From CALNXN01 sp942490645 (GTDB lineage: Bacteria > Pseudomonadota > Alphaproteobacteria > Rhodobacterales > Rhodobacteraceae): a stretch of 64,000 bases of DNA. Numbering within the stretch: position 1 is the stretch's first letter; every line of letters begins with the position of its first letter. Location: assembly GCA_942490645.1 (NCBI GenBank), contig CALNXN010000005.1, forward strand, positions 62,001-126,000. Direction: 5' to 3'. The position numbers and the translations under genes are program-made. Below, in pieces: positions 41,921-51,279 of the stretch. Below the pieces are notes generated by a model. The model was not told the origin of the DNA. It was given only the letters and a program-made list of their open reading frames with translations, and made no database searches.

Positions 41921-44397
41921 TCGCTATCTCCATGTGTTGCGCTGGCATCTTCAACATCAATGCCAATCATCCGCTCTATTTCTTTGAACATACGCGTCGC
42001 AAATCCGTCTTCCTCGGGTGAGAACGCCTCGACCAGTCTTTGCAATTCTAGCTGCGTCGCGTCGGCAATCCCGGTATCGGACAGATCGGCGCGGGCAACA
42101 CTAACGAGGCCCGGCGGAAAGCCCATCAGGTCGAGGATATCCGCAGATGGATCACCTGCATATGTAGGAAGCTCTTGAAGCAGGGTCACATATTGCGACA
42201 ACGCGGCGCGGCGTGGTGGGTCCATGTCTGTGATTGGAACCGGGTCCTTGATCATTGCGTCGGTCACCGTTGCAAGCATTTCCGCGACCCCAAATGCGCG
42301 CTCTGGCTCAAGAATATTTTGCGTGTGAACGCGGCGCATCACAAGCGGGTCAAGTACCGCAGAGACAATCGCTTCAGCCATATCGTCAACAGTCTCGATG
42401 CCGCCCACAGGCCGGATGCGCTGCAACAGGGACGGATCGGCAAAGATGTCGAGATCGCGGATCGCATCCGACATCAGGTAGCGCAGCGCTGATTTTTGAT
42501 CGTCGACGTTCACAAAGCCGGTTTCGGTACCGTCAGCAGCCGTCGATACCAGTCCGCCAACCATCTGGTTCACGCTGTCCATAAACCCCAGATAACGGTC
42601 GCGCCCCTGATCATAGACGCGCACCATCTGGTTTTCCATGACGGGTGAAGACACGAAAGCATCGGGCAGACTGGAAATAGATGCACGCAACGCGTCCACC
42701 CCAGCGCGCGTCGCTGCAATGCGATCAGCGCCAATATTCTCAATCAAGACCGTTGGATCAAACCGTCCAAGCGTTTCGGCGGGCGTCTCGCCAGCCGCCC
42801 AGACAAGTTCGGGCCGGTCATAACCGCCCGAGGCAAGCCGATCCAGTTCATCAGCTGTCAGGCGCGGCGTATACCCCCACAAAATCGCATGTTCGTCGTA
42901 AGTACCGATCAGAGGAAAGAACTGCTCGGTGCCATCCTCAGGGCGTGCGACGTAGTTGAAGCGCCCATACGCCATGATAGACGCAGTGGAGCCGTTCGCA
43001 GCCACGAAATCGGGATCGCGCAATTGGTCAATACTCCATGCCGTTGAGGCCTGATGGTTGTGCCGCAGCCCGAGTGTGTGTCCAACTTCGTGGCTGACAG
43101 CGTAACGCAAAATGCGGCCTTGCAACTCTTCTGGCAGCGGCAGGGATCGCGCCCTTTCATCCAGATCAGACATCAGTAGATAGTAGTAATCCGAGAACAG
43201 GTTTAGCACTTCCGGCCAGACCAGAATATGCGCTGAGATGATCTCACCGCTGCGTGGATCATGGACGTTGGGCCCAAGCGCATTGGCGATGGGTTGCGCA
43301 ATCCATCGAATAACATTGTGACGTGCGTCATTGACGGACCAGTCGGGATCTTCCTCCGGTGTCGGTGCGTCCCGCGCAATGATGGCGTTGGTGAAACCGG
43401 CGGCTTCAAAGGCAGGTTGCCAGTCTTCGACTGCGTCCCGGATATAGGGGCGCCACCGTTCGGGAATTTCGGGAGAAAGGTAATAAACCAAAGGCTCCAC
43501 CGGATCAGAGGGCAAAGGGACAGTCGGGTCCGCATGAACAAGCCGATGACGCAGGGCAAGTTGAAGGCGCTCAGCGGGCGCGCCATCAGGCCCTTCGAAT
43601 TCAAGAACTTCGGTCGCAAAGTACCCGACGCGCGGGTCAAAAAGCCTGCGCTCCATCGGGTCCTCGGGCAGCAGAATGAACGAATGGGCGACTTCGACCG
43701 ATACAGCCCGGTCTTGGCCGGCCTGATCCTGCGCCAAAAAGGTCAGATGCGACGCGATAAACACATTGGTTGGATAGGCTGCCGCCTTTGCAATGAAAGA
43801 CCGGGACGGATCGACCGCGATGGGCAAGAGACCAGTCGACGCAAGTTGGTCTTTGACCGAGTAGTCCGGGATATCAGACGTGAAGGCCGTTGAGCCATCC
43901 ACCAGCAATTGTCCGTCGTCTTCCTCGGCAACGATATCCAATGCAAGAAGGACAGGACCAATCTGCGCATTGGATATGGCGATATCGATTGGGCGCATTT
44001 TGAGATTGGTTGACGCGGGGCTGAGTGGTCTGGTGGTTAATCGAGGTCGCGACGTGTCGCCTATTCTGATCGCCCCGGAAGACAGAGACCGTACCAGCAG
44101 ACGATCGCCGCGCCGTTCCAAGGAAACCGCCCGCGTCGCTATTTCCGTGCCTTGGATAGAAATTGCATCAGACGGATACCGCGCAACTTCTGCGCTCCAG
44201 ATAAGTGTACGATCAAGAAGCTCTGTCGACAAAGAGAAGTACAGCGATCCATCCCTCTGATAGAGTGTCACCGGGCCTTCACTGACTTCCGCACCCTCAA
44301 TAATCTCATCAAAATTACCCGCCTCTTGCGCATGCGCGCCAAAGTTCAAAAAGACGGTAAAGCCCAGAGCGATCACGATCAATTTCATGCTCGACAT
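41917..44397 (-). CDS. secreted zinc metalloprotease, metzincin type (DUF5117/DUF4953-like)
   Basis: This 826-residue protein has a signal peptide (about 1-23, ending GAHA). The zinc-binding motif HEVGHTLGLRH at 436-446 is the metzincin HExxHxxGxxH, and the Met-turn follows at SIMAYGRFNY (Met475). N-terminal regions (LYFSLSTELLDRTLIW, PRVGYF) fit the DUF5118/DUF5117 modules that precede DUF4953 in this family, which is known from genomes but little studied. It should act in the periplasm or outside. ATG 44388 is an alternative start. It heads a run of tightly spaced genes: lipoprotein, 98-residue protein, MFS and 349-residue protein. Confidence 0.88.
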   Translation of the reverse strand: MSSMKLIVIALGFTVFLNFGAHAQEAGNFDEIIEGAEVSEGPVTLYQRDGSLYFSLSTELLDRTLIWSAEVARYPSDAISIQGTEIATRAVSLERRGDRLLVRSLSSGAIRIGDTSRPRLTTRPLSPASTNLKMRPIDIAISNAQIGPVLLALDIVAEEDDGQLLVDGSTAFTSDIPDYSVKDQLASTGLLPIAVDPSRSFIAKAAAYPTNVFIASHLTFLAQDQAGQDRAVSVEVAHSFILLPEDPMERRLFDPRVGYFATEVLEFEGPDGAPAERLQLALRHRLVHADPTVPLPSDPVEPLVYYLSPEIPERWRPYIRDAVEDWQPAFEAAGFTNAIIARDAPTPEEDPDWSVNDARHNVIRWIAQPIANALGPNVHDPRSGEIISAHILVWPEVLNLFSDYYYLLMSDLDERARSLPLPEELQGRILRYAVSHEVGHTLGLRHNHQASTAWSIDQLRDPDFVAANGSTASIMAYGRFNYVARPEDGTEQFFPLIGTYDEHAILWGYTPRLTADELDRLASGGYDRPELVWAAGETPAETLGRFDPTVLIENIGADRIAATRAGVDALRASISSLPDAFVSSPVMENQMVRVYDQGRDRYLGFMDSVNQMVGGLVSTAADGTETGFVNVDDQKSALRYLMSDAIRDLDIFADPSLLQRIRPVGGIETVDDMAEAIVSAVLDPLVMRRVHTQNILEPERAFGVAEMLATVTDAMIKDPVPITDMDPPRRAALSQYVTLLQELPTYAGDPSADILDLMGFPPGLVSVARADLSDTGIADATQLELQRLVEAFSPEEDGFATRMFKEIERMIGIDVEDASATHGDSE

Positions 44398-44511
44398 TTC
44401 CCAGTTTTTCAGTTCTCAAGTCCGCGACTAAAACAGGAACAGCACGCATGCGCAAATACTCAAAGTTGAAAGGCAGTTTCTGACCAGCCCTTTCAGGGAT
44501 GCGCTACAGGC

Positions 44512-45706
44512 TCATTCCGCAAAGGCACCGGCGTTCTGCAGGGCCTCGGTGACGTCACCCGCTGCGAAGGACGCACCATTGTTGGCCGACGTTCCGAACG
44601 CAACCAACGAGAAATCCGGCCCTGCAACGACATCGGACGCATAACCAAGCGTCTGCCCTCCGTGCCCCCAAAGGTCCTCACCCTTGAGTCCCAACCCGAC
44701 CCCGTACGCAAGGTAGAGAGAATGATTGGGTTCTACTGTCTCCTGCATAAGAAGAAGCGTTTCCGCGGACTGGAACAGATCACCCCCGACCAACGCCTCG
44801 ATGAAGACATGCATGTCTTCGACTGTCGAAATGACGCCGCCCGCAGCCCATCCCTGCGACAAGTTCCAGTCCGTCATCTCGTTGTCGGTTCCTACGAAAT
44901 ACGCGCGTGGCAGTCCGAACGCGTCTCTCGGGGTACCCCTCCACAGATAGGTGCGGTCCATACCGAGCGGGTTCAAAAATCCGCTCTTCGAATGATTTTT
45001 CGAGTGGCTGACCGTCCAGCTTCTCAATGACCAGACCCAGAAGCGCGTAGCCCGTGTTCGAATAACTCCATGCGCCTTGGGCGTCGGGCAGGAAGTTCGG
45101 CGCGCCATGTTCAACGACGAAATCAACCATGTCATGCGGGTCGATCTGCCTCAGAAGTGCTGCGCGATCGGTGAGCCCACCCTCCATCAGGCCCGGCGTT
45201 CCGTCAGGCGCATTGTCGGTATAGCTGAACACCCCGGACGTATGCCGGGAAAGCTGTCGCAAGGTCATTGCTTCGCCGTTCGGAAGCCTTGCCGCGATCT
45301 CCGGCAGGTGCCGAGACAATGGATCATCAAGGCCCAAACGCCCCTCTTCCAACAACTGCAGCAGGACAACGGCTGTCATCATCTTGGTGTTGCTTCCGAT
45401 CTGGAAAGGCGATGCACAATCCATTGGCAGACCTGCCTCTGGGTCCGCAAAGCCTGCAGCCGCGATGTAACGCCAGTCGTCTGTGCGCACGGACAAGACG
45501 GCCCCCGGTGCCGAACCATGCGTCGACTCGAGCATCTGGGACAACACGCCATCCAGTTCTTTTTCAACCGCAATAGGAGCGTCCGAACTGGCCGAACAAG
45601 TGCCACTCTGGGCAAGTTGGGCGTTTGCAGGAAGCGAGATTGCTGTGACCGCCAAACATGCGCCAATCGAAACAAGCGCATTCAGAAAAGGGTGGTAATT
45701 CGACAT
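44512..45706 (-). pseudogene. serine hydrolase (beta-lactamase/class C family), frameshifted
   Basis: The N-terminal part has a signal peptide (1-29, ending ANA), the catalytic SNTK at 105-108 and the YSN motif in WSYSNTGY. After EERIFEP the frame slips: the expected continuation LGMDRTYLWRG is in the next frame and runs through WGHGGQTLGYASD (the third active-site motif region) to the stop at 44512. One surplus base in the GGG run near 44969-44971 accounts for it. Intact, the product would be a secreted serine hydrolase of about 397 residues. AGGAG precedes the start. It precedes the metalloprotease gene by 114 bp. Confidence 0.82.
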
Positions 45707-46195
45707 CCGCTCTTACTCCTGTTTGGCTTTTTGGGAGAATGGGGCGATCGGTTGGCAGAGTCCACTACTCGCAGCGGTCGTCAAATCATTCAGATCATGG
45801 ACTTCTTCAACGTAATCTCAGGATAGAAGATTCTCAGGTGCAAGCCTCGAATGACGGCTCCGTAGGCGATGTGTAAATGCGGCATCTGATCTATGCCGCA
45901 ACCTGCACGAACGGCCGCATCGTCCGCTGCAAGGTGGCATCGAGATTTTCGCACGCACCGCAATTTTTATGCTACGCGCGCACGCAGCGAAAAGTTCAAA
46001 TTCACAGGTTGGACTCGAAGCGGGCGTTCGTCGCAGCCAGCTCCAAAGTCCGCAAGGCGAACTTAGTTGCCGTTGGCACCAAACTGACCAAGCGTTGTTC
46101 CCTGCCCTTTTCAAAGACCGGTTCGTAACGAAGGGAACGTCTGCTGTAGCATCAAAAGCAGTTGGTATATAGCTTTACCGCAACCGCAGCCCCCC
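45707..46195. other. non-coding gap between serine hydrolase and RTX gene
   Basis: No convincing gene is visible in 489 bp. A perfect inverted repeat TGCGGCAT-N7-ATGCCGCA lies at 45878-45900. Short frames on both strands have no family features. Phrases such as CACGAACGGCCGCAT resemble repeats at 58133-58293, so this may be old repeat-derived DNA. Confidence 0.4.
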
Positions 46196-48463
46196 CTACA
46201 CCAACCCGAAGAAGTCGCCCACATCGACGTCTGCGCTGTCGATGCCGATCAGCACGATGGTTTCGGCGCCTGCGGTGACGTTGGTGTTGGAGCCTGCCGC
46301 GGTGACGGTGAGGTTGGCGAACAGCCCGTTCACGCCGGTGATGGCGGTCACGTCCAGCAGATCGATCCCGTCTTCGAACTCGAACACCCGGTCAGTGCCC
46401 GCGCCGTCCTCAAAGATGAACGTGTCCACCGCGCCGTCATTCAGCCCGCCGTACAGGAAGTCATTGCCGCCCGCACCGCCGTTGATCTCATCCGCGCCCG
46501 CGCCGCCAAAGATCGTGTCCGCAAAGCTCGTGCCCAGCACCTCATCCGCGCCCGCATTGGCCACCACGGTGAGCGCCTGTCCGTAGCCGATCGCATTGAA
46601 CACCTCGGCCCCGGCCACGCCGTCCACCCGCTCAAGACCGCTCCAGGTGCCGTCGATCACCACGCTCATGCCCGCCTTGGTCAGCACCGCGCGGTCACTG
46701 CCGCTGCCGCCATCAGCGACCCGGTCGCCGTTGTCGTCGAGAAAGAAGATGTCATCCCCGCCGCCGCCAAAATGCACATCCAGACCCGCGTTGCCGTACA
46801 TCCGGTCCGCGCCGTCATTGCCCACCAGCGTGTCATCGCCCGCGGCCCCGAACAGGAAATCCGCGCCCGATCCGCCGACCAGGCTGTCATTGCCGGCATT
46901 GCCGTTCAGCACAAGGTCGCCCGACTGGCTGGACCCGTCGATGGTGTCGTTGCCGGTGGTGGCCGTCAGCCGGTCCAGCCCCGACCAGCCGGTCATCGCC
47001 AGGTTCACCCCCGACACGCCGTTGTCGAACCGCGCCCGGTCCAGCCCGGCGCCCCCCAGCACCACATCCGCCGACCCGTCGAGGAAAAACGTGTCGTCAT
47101 CCGCGCCACCATCCATCACATCCGCGCCGGTGCCGCCCACCAGCACGTCGATGCCCGCGTTGCCGATCAGGCTGTCGGACCCGGCGTTGCCGAAGATCAC
47201 GTCGCGGTCCGATCCGCCCTCCAGCGTATCGCTGCCGTCGTTGCCCAGCAGCGTCAGCGCCGTCGCAAAGCCGCTGGCATCGATGCTGTCGTTGCCCGCA
47301 GCGCCGTCGATCCGCTCAATGCCGCTCCAGAGCGAGGTGTCCAGGATCGCGCCCGCGTCGGTCTCCACCCGCACCCGGTCCGTGCCGCCGCCGCCGATGG
47401 CCACATCGCCCGCGCTCTCCACAAACAGCAGGTCGTTGCCGGTGCCGCCCACCAGCGTGTCCGACCCTGCGCCACCGTACAGGAAATCCTGCTGGCCGCC
47501 GCCCGTCAGGCTGTCATTGCCATCGCCGCCCTGGATCTGGTCGCTGACCCCACCGCCGATCAGCGTGTCATCCCCGCCAAAGCCGAGGATCGTCAGCCCG
47601 GTGACAACCCCGGTGCCGTCCAGCGTGTCATTCCCAGACCCGCCATCCACCCGCTCAACGGACGTGTAGTTGGAAATCGCGATGTTCAGCGCAGACGACG
47701 TCTCAAACCGCACCCGGTCCGTCCCAGCACCCCCATCCACCACATCCAGCGCAGAGTCGATGAACAACTGGTCGTTCCCGGACCCGCCATTGAGCGTGTC
47801 AGCACCCGTCCCACCGTAGAGGAAGTCATCATCCGCCCCCCCATCCAATGAGTCATTGCCCGACCCACCCTCAAGCGTGTCAGACCCCCCATTGCCAAGG
47901 ATCGTGTCATCGCCCGCCCCGAGGTCGATGAGGTTGCCATCATTACTGTCGAACACGGATTCATTGCTCACAACCGTCGCCTGGTTGGACAAGGAAAGAT
48001 CAACACCCGGCCCCGTCGGCGCGTAGGGGGCCGCCGCCGTCGTAATGCTGCTGATCTGGCTGACGAACGTATTGAACGCGGACGCTGTCGAAAACACGGG
48101 CAGCGTATCCCCATTGACCCCGAAAAGGTAATCAAGGTCGGTTTCGAAGTCATAAAATAGGAGAATAGTGGCCGATCTGGCTACGCCGTCGTTCCAGTTG
48201 ATCTGGCCAAGTAGCGTCTCGTCATTGGGCCCGTCCAGAAACGTGCTGGAATTGAGAGACACCCCGTCGACGGTGATATCAACCGAATTACCTCCGTTGA
48301 AATCCACTTCAGGAAGTTCGCCCGGAAGAGTAGACAAGACCGTGTAGGGCTCCAATGGGCTGTCGCCGTCATTGTAGGTGATGGTCAGTTCGGTCGGCGT
48401 CACGGACACGGCGGTGTCGCCCACATAAGCCACTTCGATCCCTGTAAATGCATAGGTTGTCAT
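46196..48463 (-). CDS. RTX-type calcium-binding repeat protein
   Basis: This 755-residue protein has a non-repetitive N-terminal domain (about 1-170) and then many nonapeptide repeats of the GGxGxDxLx kind (DTLEGGSGNDSLDGGADDD and onward to about 700) that bind calcium in parallel beta-rolls. The C-terminus is acidic and hydrophobic (VDVGDFFGLV), as in type I secretion substrates. There is no N-terminal signal peptide, and no ABC exporter genes are in the window. GAGGAGAG precedes the ATG. The highly regular DNA gives two long open frames on the opposite strand, which are not genes. Function could be adhesion or biofilm; no enzyme domain is seen. Confidence 0.9.
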   Translation of the reverse strand: MTTYAFTGIEVAYVGDTAVSVTPTELTITYNDGDSPLEPYTVLSTLPGELPEVDFNGGNSVDITVDGVSLNSSTFLDGPNDETLLGQINWNDGVARSATILLFYDFETDLDYLFGVNGDTLPVFSTASAFNTFVSQISSITTAAAPYAPTGPGVDLSLSNQATVVSNESVFDSNDGNLIDLGAGDDTILGNGGSDTLEGGSGNDSLDGGADDDFLYGGTGADTLNGGSGNDQLFIDSALDVVDGGAGTDRVRFETSSALNIAISNYTSVERVDGGSGNDTLDGTGVVTGLTILGFGGDDTLIGGGVSDQIQGGDGNDSLTGGGQQDFLYGGAGSDTLVGGTGNDLLFVESAGDVAIGGGGTDRVRVETDAGAILDTSLWSGIERIDGAAGNDSIDASGFATALTLLGNDGSDTLEGGSDRDVIFGNAGSDSLIGNAGIDVLVGGTGADVMDGGADDDTFFLDGSADVVLGGAGLDRARFDNGVSGVNLAMTGWSGLDRLTATTGNDTIDGSSQSGDLVLNGNAGNDSLVGGSGADFLFGAAGDDTLVGNDGADRMYGNAGLDVHFGGGGDDIFFLDDNGDRVADGGSGSDRAVLTKAGMSVVIDGTWSGLERVDGVAGAEVFNAIGYGQALTVVANAGADEVLGTSFADTIFGGAGADEINGGAGGNDFLYGGLNDGAVDTFIFEDGAGTDRVFEFEDGIDLLDVTAITGVNGLFANLTVTAAGSNTNVTAGAETIVLIGIDSADVDVGDFFGLV

Positions 48464-48610
48464 CCGATCTCTCCTCTTCAGAACACTAAAACCCGTGATA
48501 TGTGCTTATGTTTGCTGATCGAACCTCGAGATTCAACAGTTCGTTGGGAGTTAGCCAAGTGCTGTCAGACGGATTCGAACTGGTCTCAGTTTACCACCAA
48601 ATACAGGAAC

Positions 48611-49099
48611 TTATGCCGAACAGAGCTGACGCCACGCAGTCAGAAAAGCGGCTAGTTTGGCATTGAAATTGTCTCTGTTGTAGAGCGCACGCTCCTGGTT
48701 GAATTGGTTGCAGACGGAGGCATGAACGGCGGCGAATTTCTGCAAACTTCGCATGCGGCGGAAGCGTTGCATGGCGCGCTCTCGTCGTCGAAATGGCAGG
48801 TGCGAATTCTCGGCCCGATTATTGAGCCAGCGTCTCGTTTCCTGCTTGTCGACATTGCCGACGACTTTCATCGCAGCGCCATAAGATCGCAACTTGTCCG
48901 TCACGAGAGTTTTTGGCGTTTCATGGCGGCGCATTATTTTCTTTAGAAGTTTCAATGCCGCCTTGCGATCCCTGGACTTCATGACGAAGCTTTCAAGCAC
49001 CTCTCCCTCACCTTGGAAGATCGCTTGCATGAGTATCGTCTTGCGTATTTGCACTTTAGTTGTGGTTTCCACGACGTAGCGGCGAAGACGTTTCTGCAA
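48611..49099 (-). pseudogene. IS6-family transposase remnant
   Basis: The frame carries the C-terminal half of an IS6/IS26-type DDE transposase: GEGEVLESF, SRDRKAALKLLKKIM, VTDKLRSYGAAMK (second catalytic Asp), NNRAENSHLPFRRRERAM (catalytic Glu) and RRMRSLQKFAAVHASV. The N-terminal DNA-binding region and first Asp are missing. A further scrap, QYWLWAVDDDG, is readable at about 49186-49222 in another frame and resembles the same core, so the element is broken. No flanking inverted repeats were found by eye. Confidence 0.85.
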
Positions 49100-49399
49100 G
49101 TGCGCGAAGCAAATTCACCATGAGTCCGCTTTGGGCTCACTGCGCCCGTTAGATCGGATGCAGCATTTAATCGGTAAGGATTGGATGCCATCGTCATCAA
49201 CGGCCCAGAGCCAATATTGAAGGATGTTGTTCCTCGCCGCGATGCGGCTCATGATTGCCGACATTCGCTGCGCATGCATAAATTGGGCTGGTCCAGTTAC
49301 GCAGAGCGTGGAACACGTCTCCAGTAGGCATCTACACTGGCACCTAGGTAGCTTTGTGAAAGCGTGCCAGAAACAACTCAAGTGAAGAGGACTCCAATC
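49100..49399. other. gap with transposase scrap
   Basis: About 300 bp between the IS6 remnant and the SnoaL-like gene. Apart from the QYWLWAVDDDG scrap at 49186-49222 (minus strand) nothing is recognised. The promoter of the downstream gene should lie in the last 100 bp. Confidence 0.4.
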
Positions 49400-50161
49400 A
49401 TGGCGACACAGAAAGCGTTGCTGCAAAAGTTGCTTAAGGGCATCGAAACCGGGGATCCGGAGGCAGCAACTGTCGTCAACGAGGGCAAGTACATACAGCA
49501 CAATCCCCGGACCGCAGAAGGCAGCCCGGGTCTTGCCGAGCTGTTCGCGCGTCTGGCCAAGACAAATCCGCGCGTGACGTTTGTCCGTGTATTCGAGGAC
49601 AGTGATTTCGCCTTCGCGCACAACGAATACGACTTCGGTGGCGTGGAAGTGGCTTTCGAGGTCTTCCGTTTCGAGGATGGCAAAGCCGTGGAACACTGGG
49701 ACAATATCCAGATGAAGCAGCTGCCCAGCCCGTCGGGCCGCACCATGCTGGACGGCGAGACAACCATCACCGATCTCGAAAAAACCGAAACCAATCGCGA
49801 ACTGGTCGCTGCTTTTGCGCAAAAGGTTCTGGTCGAGCGACAGCACGATCTTCTGGAGAGCTTTGTCACCGAAGATCTGATCCAGCACGATCCTGAATGC
49901 GGCGATGGCGTTGCTGCCTTGGAGGCATCACTGGAAGCTCTGCGGACAGATGGCACCCCACGGATTGCCTATCAGCGCGTTCACCGTGTTCTGGCCGAAG
50001 GAAACTTCATCTTGTGCATGAGCGAAGGCTATCGGGACGGCCGGCATTCAGGTCTGTACGATCTGTTTCGCATTGCTGACGGCAAAATCGCCGAGCAGTG
50101 GAACACTGTCTCTCCCATTGCTCCGCGCAGCGAATGGAAGAACGACAACGGGAAGTTTTGA
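49400..50161 (+). CDS. SnoaL-like / NTF2-fold protein with two tandem domains
   Basis: This 253-residue protein consists of two similar NTF2-like halves (about 1-115 and 130-245). Both contain the IQHNPRTAEG / IQHDPECGDG element followed by a FRFEDGKAVEHWDNIQ / FRIADGKIAEQWNTVS element, typical of SnoaL-like polyketide-cyclase-fold proteins. The family includes isomerases and hydrolases as well as non-enzymes. I chose ATG 49400, with AGAGGA upstream, over a GTG 12 codons earlier. It is a single gene between the IS remnant and the MBL operon. Role unknown. Confidence 0.8.
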   Translation: MATQKALLQKLLKGIETGDPEAATVVNEGKYIQHNPRTAEGSPGLAELFARLAKTNPRVTFVRVFEDSDFAFAHNEYDFGGVEVAFEVFRFEDGKAVEHWDNIQMKQLPSPSGRTMLDGETTITDLEKTETNRELVAAFAQKVLVERQHDLLESFVTEDLIQHDPECGDGVAALEASLEALRTDGTPRIAYQRVHRVLAEGNFILCMSEGYRDGRHSGLYDLFRIADGKIAEQWNTVSPIAPRSEWKNDNGKF

Positions 50162-50430
50162 ACGGCCCAAACTGGACCTTCGCCCTCACTTCAAAATGCT
50201 ACAGTCGCGGCCCGCATTGCCGCCATCCGCTGCAACCGCAAAATCAGCGGATGGTCGAACTCACAGTCTACGGAACAAAACGGTCGCTCGATACGTAGTG
50301 CGGAGTCGCTGGTTTTCGCGCATCGCGTCATCCGGGGCTTTGAAGGGAGGAGCAGTCATTGGTTTTGCGTCGCTCAACAGGCCATTCATATCAGGCCGTG
50401 ACACACGCAGCGGTAATCTCGAGGCTTTGG

Positions 50431-51279
50431 TTAGATCACATATTCATCGAGATCCTCAGCGATCCCGGCGATGCCTTTAAAGTGATTGGAAAGCTCCATG
50501 TTGGCGCTTTCGTGTCCTGCGTCGCTGTCCATGTGAATGCGAAAATGTGAGATCAGGAGCCGTTTCACACCCGAAGCCTGCGCGGATGTTGCGATGTCGG
50601 TAGGGGTGGGTGAAAACGCTGCAATTGCTGGGTGAACGTCGTCTGTGGACAGGCGGTAGCACCAATGCAGAAGAAAGTCGGCGTCGCTTTGCAGCTTGCT
50701 CAATGCCGGGCAAATCCCTGCATCGCCGGAATAGACGAATTTCTTGCCATCGGCCTCGACCGAGAACGCCATGCAATCAAATGCAGGCTGTGCATGGGGC
50801 ACTTCACAGCTTTTCAAAACCCATCCGTCGCCTTCAAAGGAAAACCCCGGCGAGATTTCTGTAACCTCCGGTGCGGGCCATGCGCGCGGGAGTGTTCCAC
50901 CGCGGGCGACCCAAACCTGCTGGGAGGGAGCCAATTCGGTCCGCGCAATCAAATCAGGTGACAGGACGCCGTCCTTGCCAAACAGCAATTCAGTCTGGCG
51001 CGCAATGGGAGTTGGCCCCCAGACCTTGAGTGGAGGTGCACCTTCGTCCCAGGCGGCATGCACCAGCCGAGCATAATCCATCATGTGATCTGTATGCAGA
51101 TGGGTAAAGAAAAGGTGCGTGATGTCGCTGGGCAAACACCCTGACCGCACGAGGTTGTCGAAAACGCCGCCGCCGCAATCGAACAGGATTTTGTCATCTC
51201 CGATTTCCAGCAGATAGCCTGAAGAGGCACGGCGGACGTAAGCTTCGGGAGAGCCGGAGCCAAGAACAGTTAATTTCAT
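50431..51279 (-). CDS. MBL-fold metallohydrolase (RNase Z / type II arylsulfatase-like)
   Basis: This 282-residue metallo-beta-lactamase-fold enzyme has the zinc motif HLHTDH at 60-65 (FFTHLHTDHMMD), further ligands in VPHAQP and YSGDAG, and a late LISHFRIH. It resembles the short-chain group that includes RNase Z-like proteins and MBL-fold arylsulfatases. ATG 51279 overlaps the sulfatase stop by 4 bp, so they are coupled. The longer frame to 51546 lies in the sulfatase gene. Given the company, a second hydrolase for a sulfate ester or for the desulfated product (for example a lactone) is a reasonable guess. There is no signal peptide. Confidence 0.85.
   Translation of the reverse strand: MKLTVLGSGSPEAYVRRASSGYLLEIGDDKILFDCGGGVFDNLVRSGCLPSDITHLFFTHLHTDHMMDYARLVHAAWDEGAPPLKVWGPTPIARQTELLFGKDGVLSPDLIARTELAPSQQVWVARGGTLPRAWPAPEVTEISPGFSFEGDGWVLKSCEVPHAQPAFDCMAFSVEADGKKFVYSGDAGICPALSKLQSDADFLLHWCYRLSTDDVHPAIAAFSPTPTDIATSAQASGVKRLLISHFRIHMDSDAGHESANMELSNHFKGIAGIAEDLDEYVI

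Noticed and set aside
46596..47851. Two long plus-strand open frames (357 and 359 residues) opposite the RTX gene
   Set aside because: They are the mirror of the highly regular GGxGxD repeats; the products are low-complexity Pro/Ser- or Arg/Val-rich with no domain, and the minus-strand RTX protein is clear.
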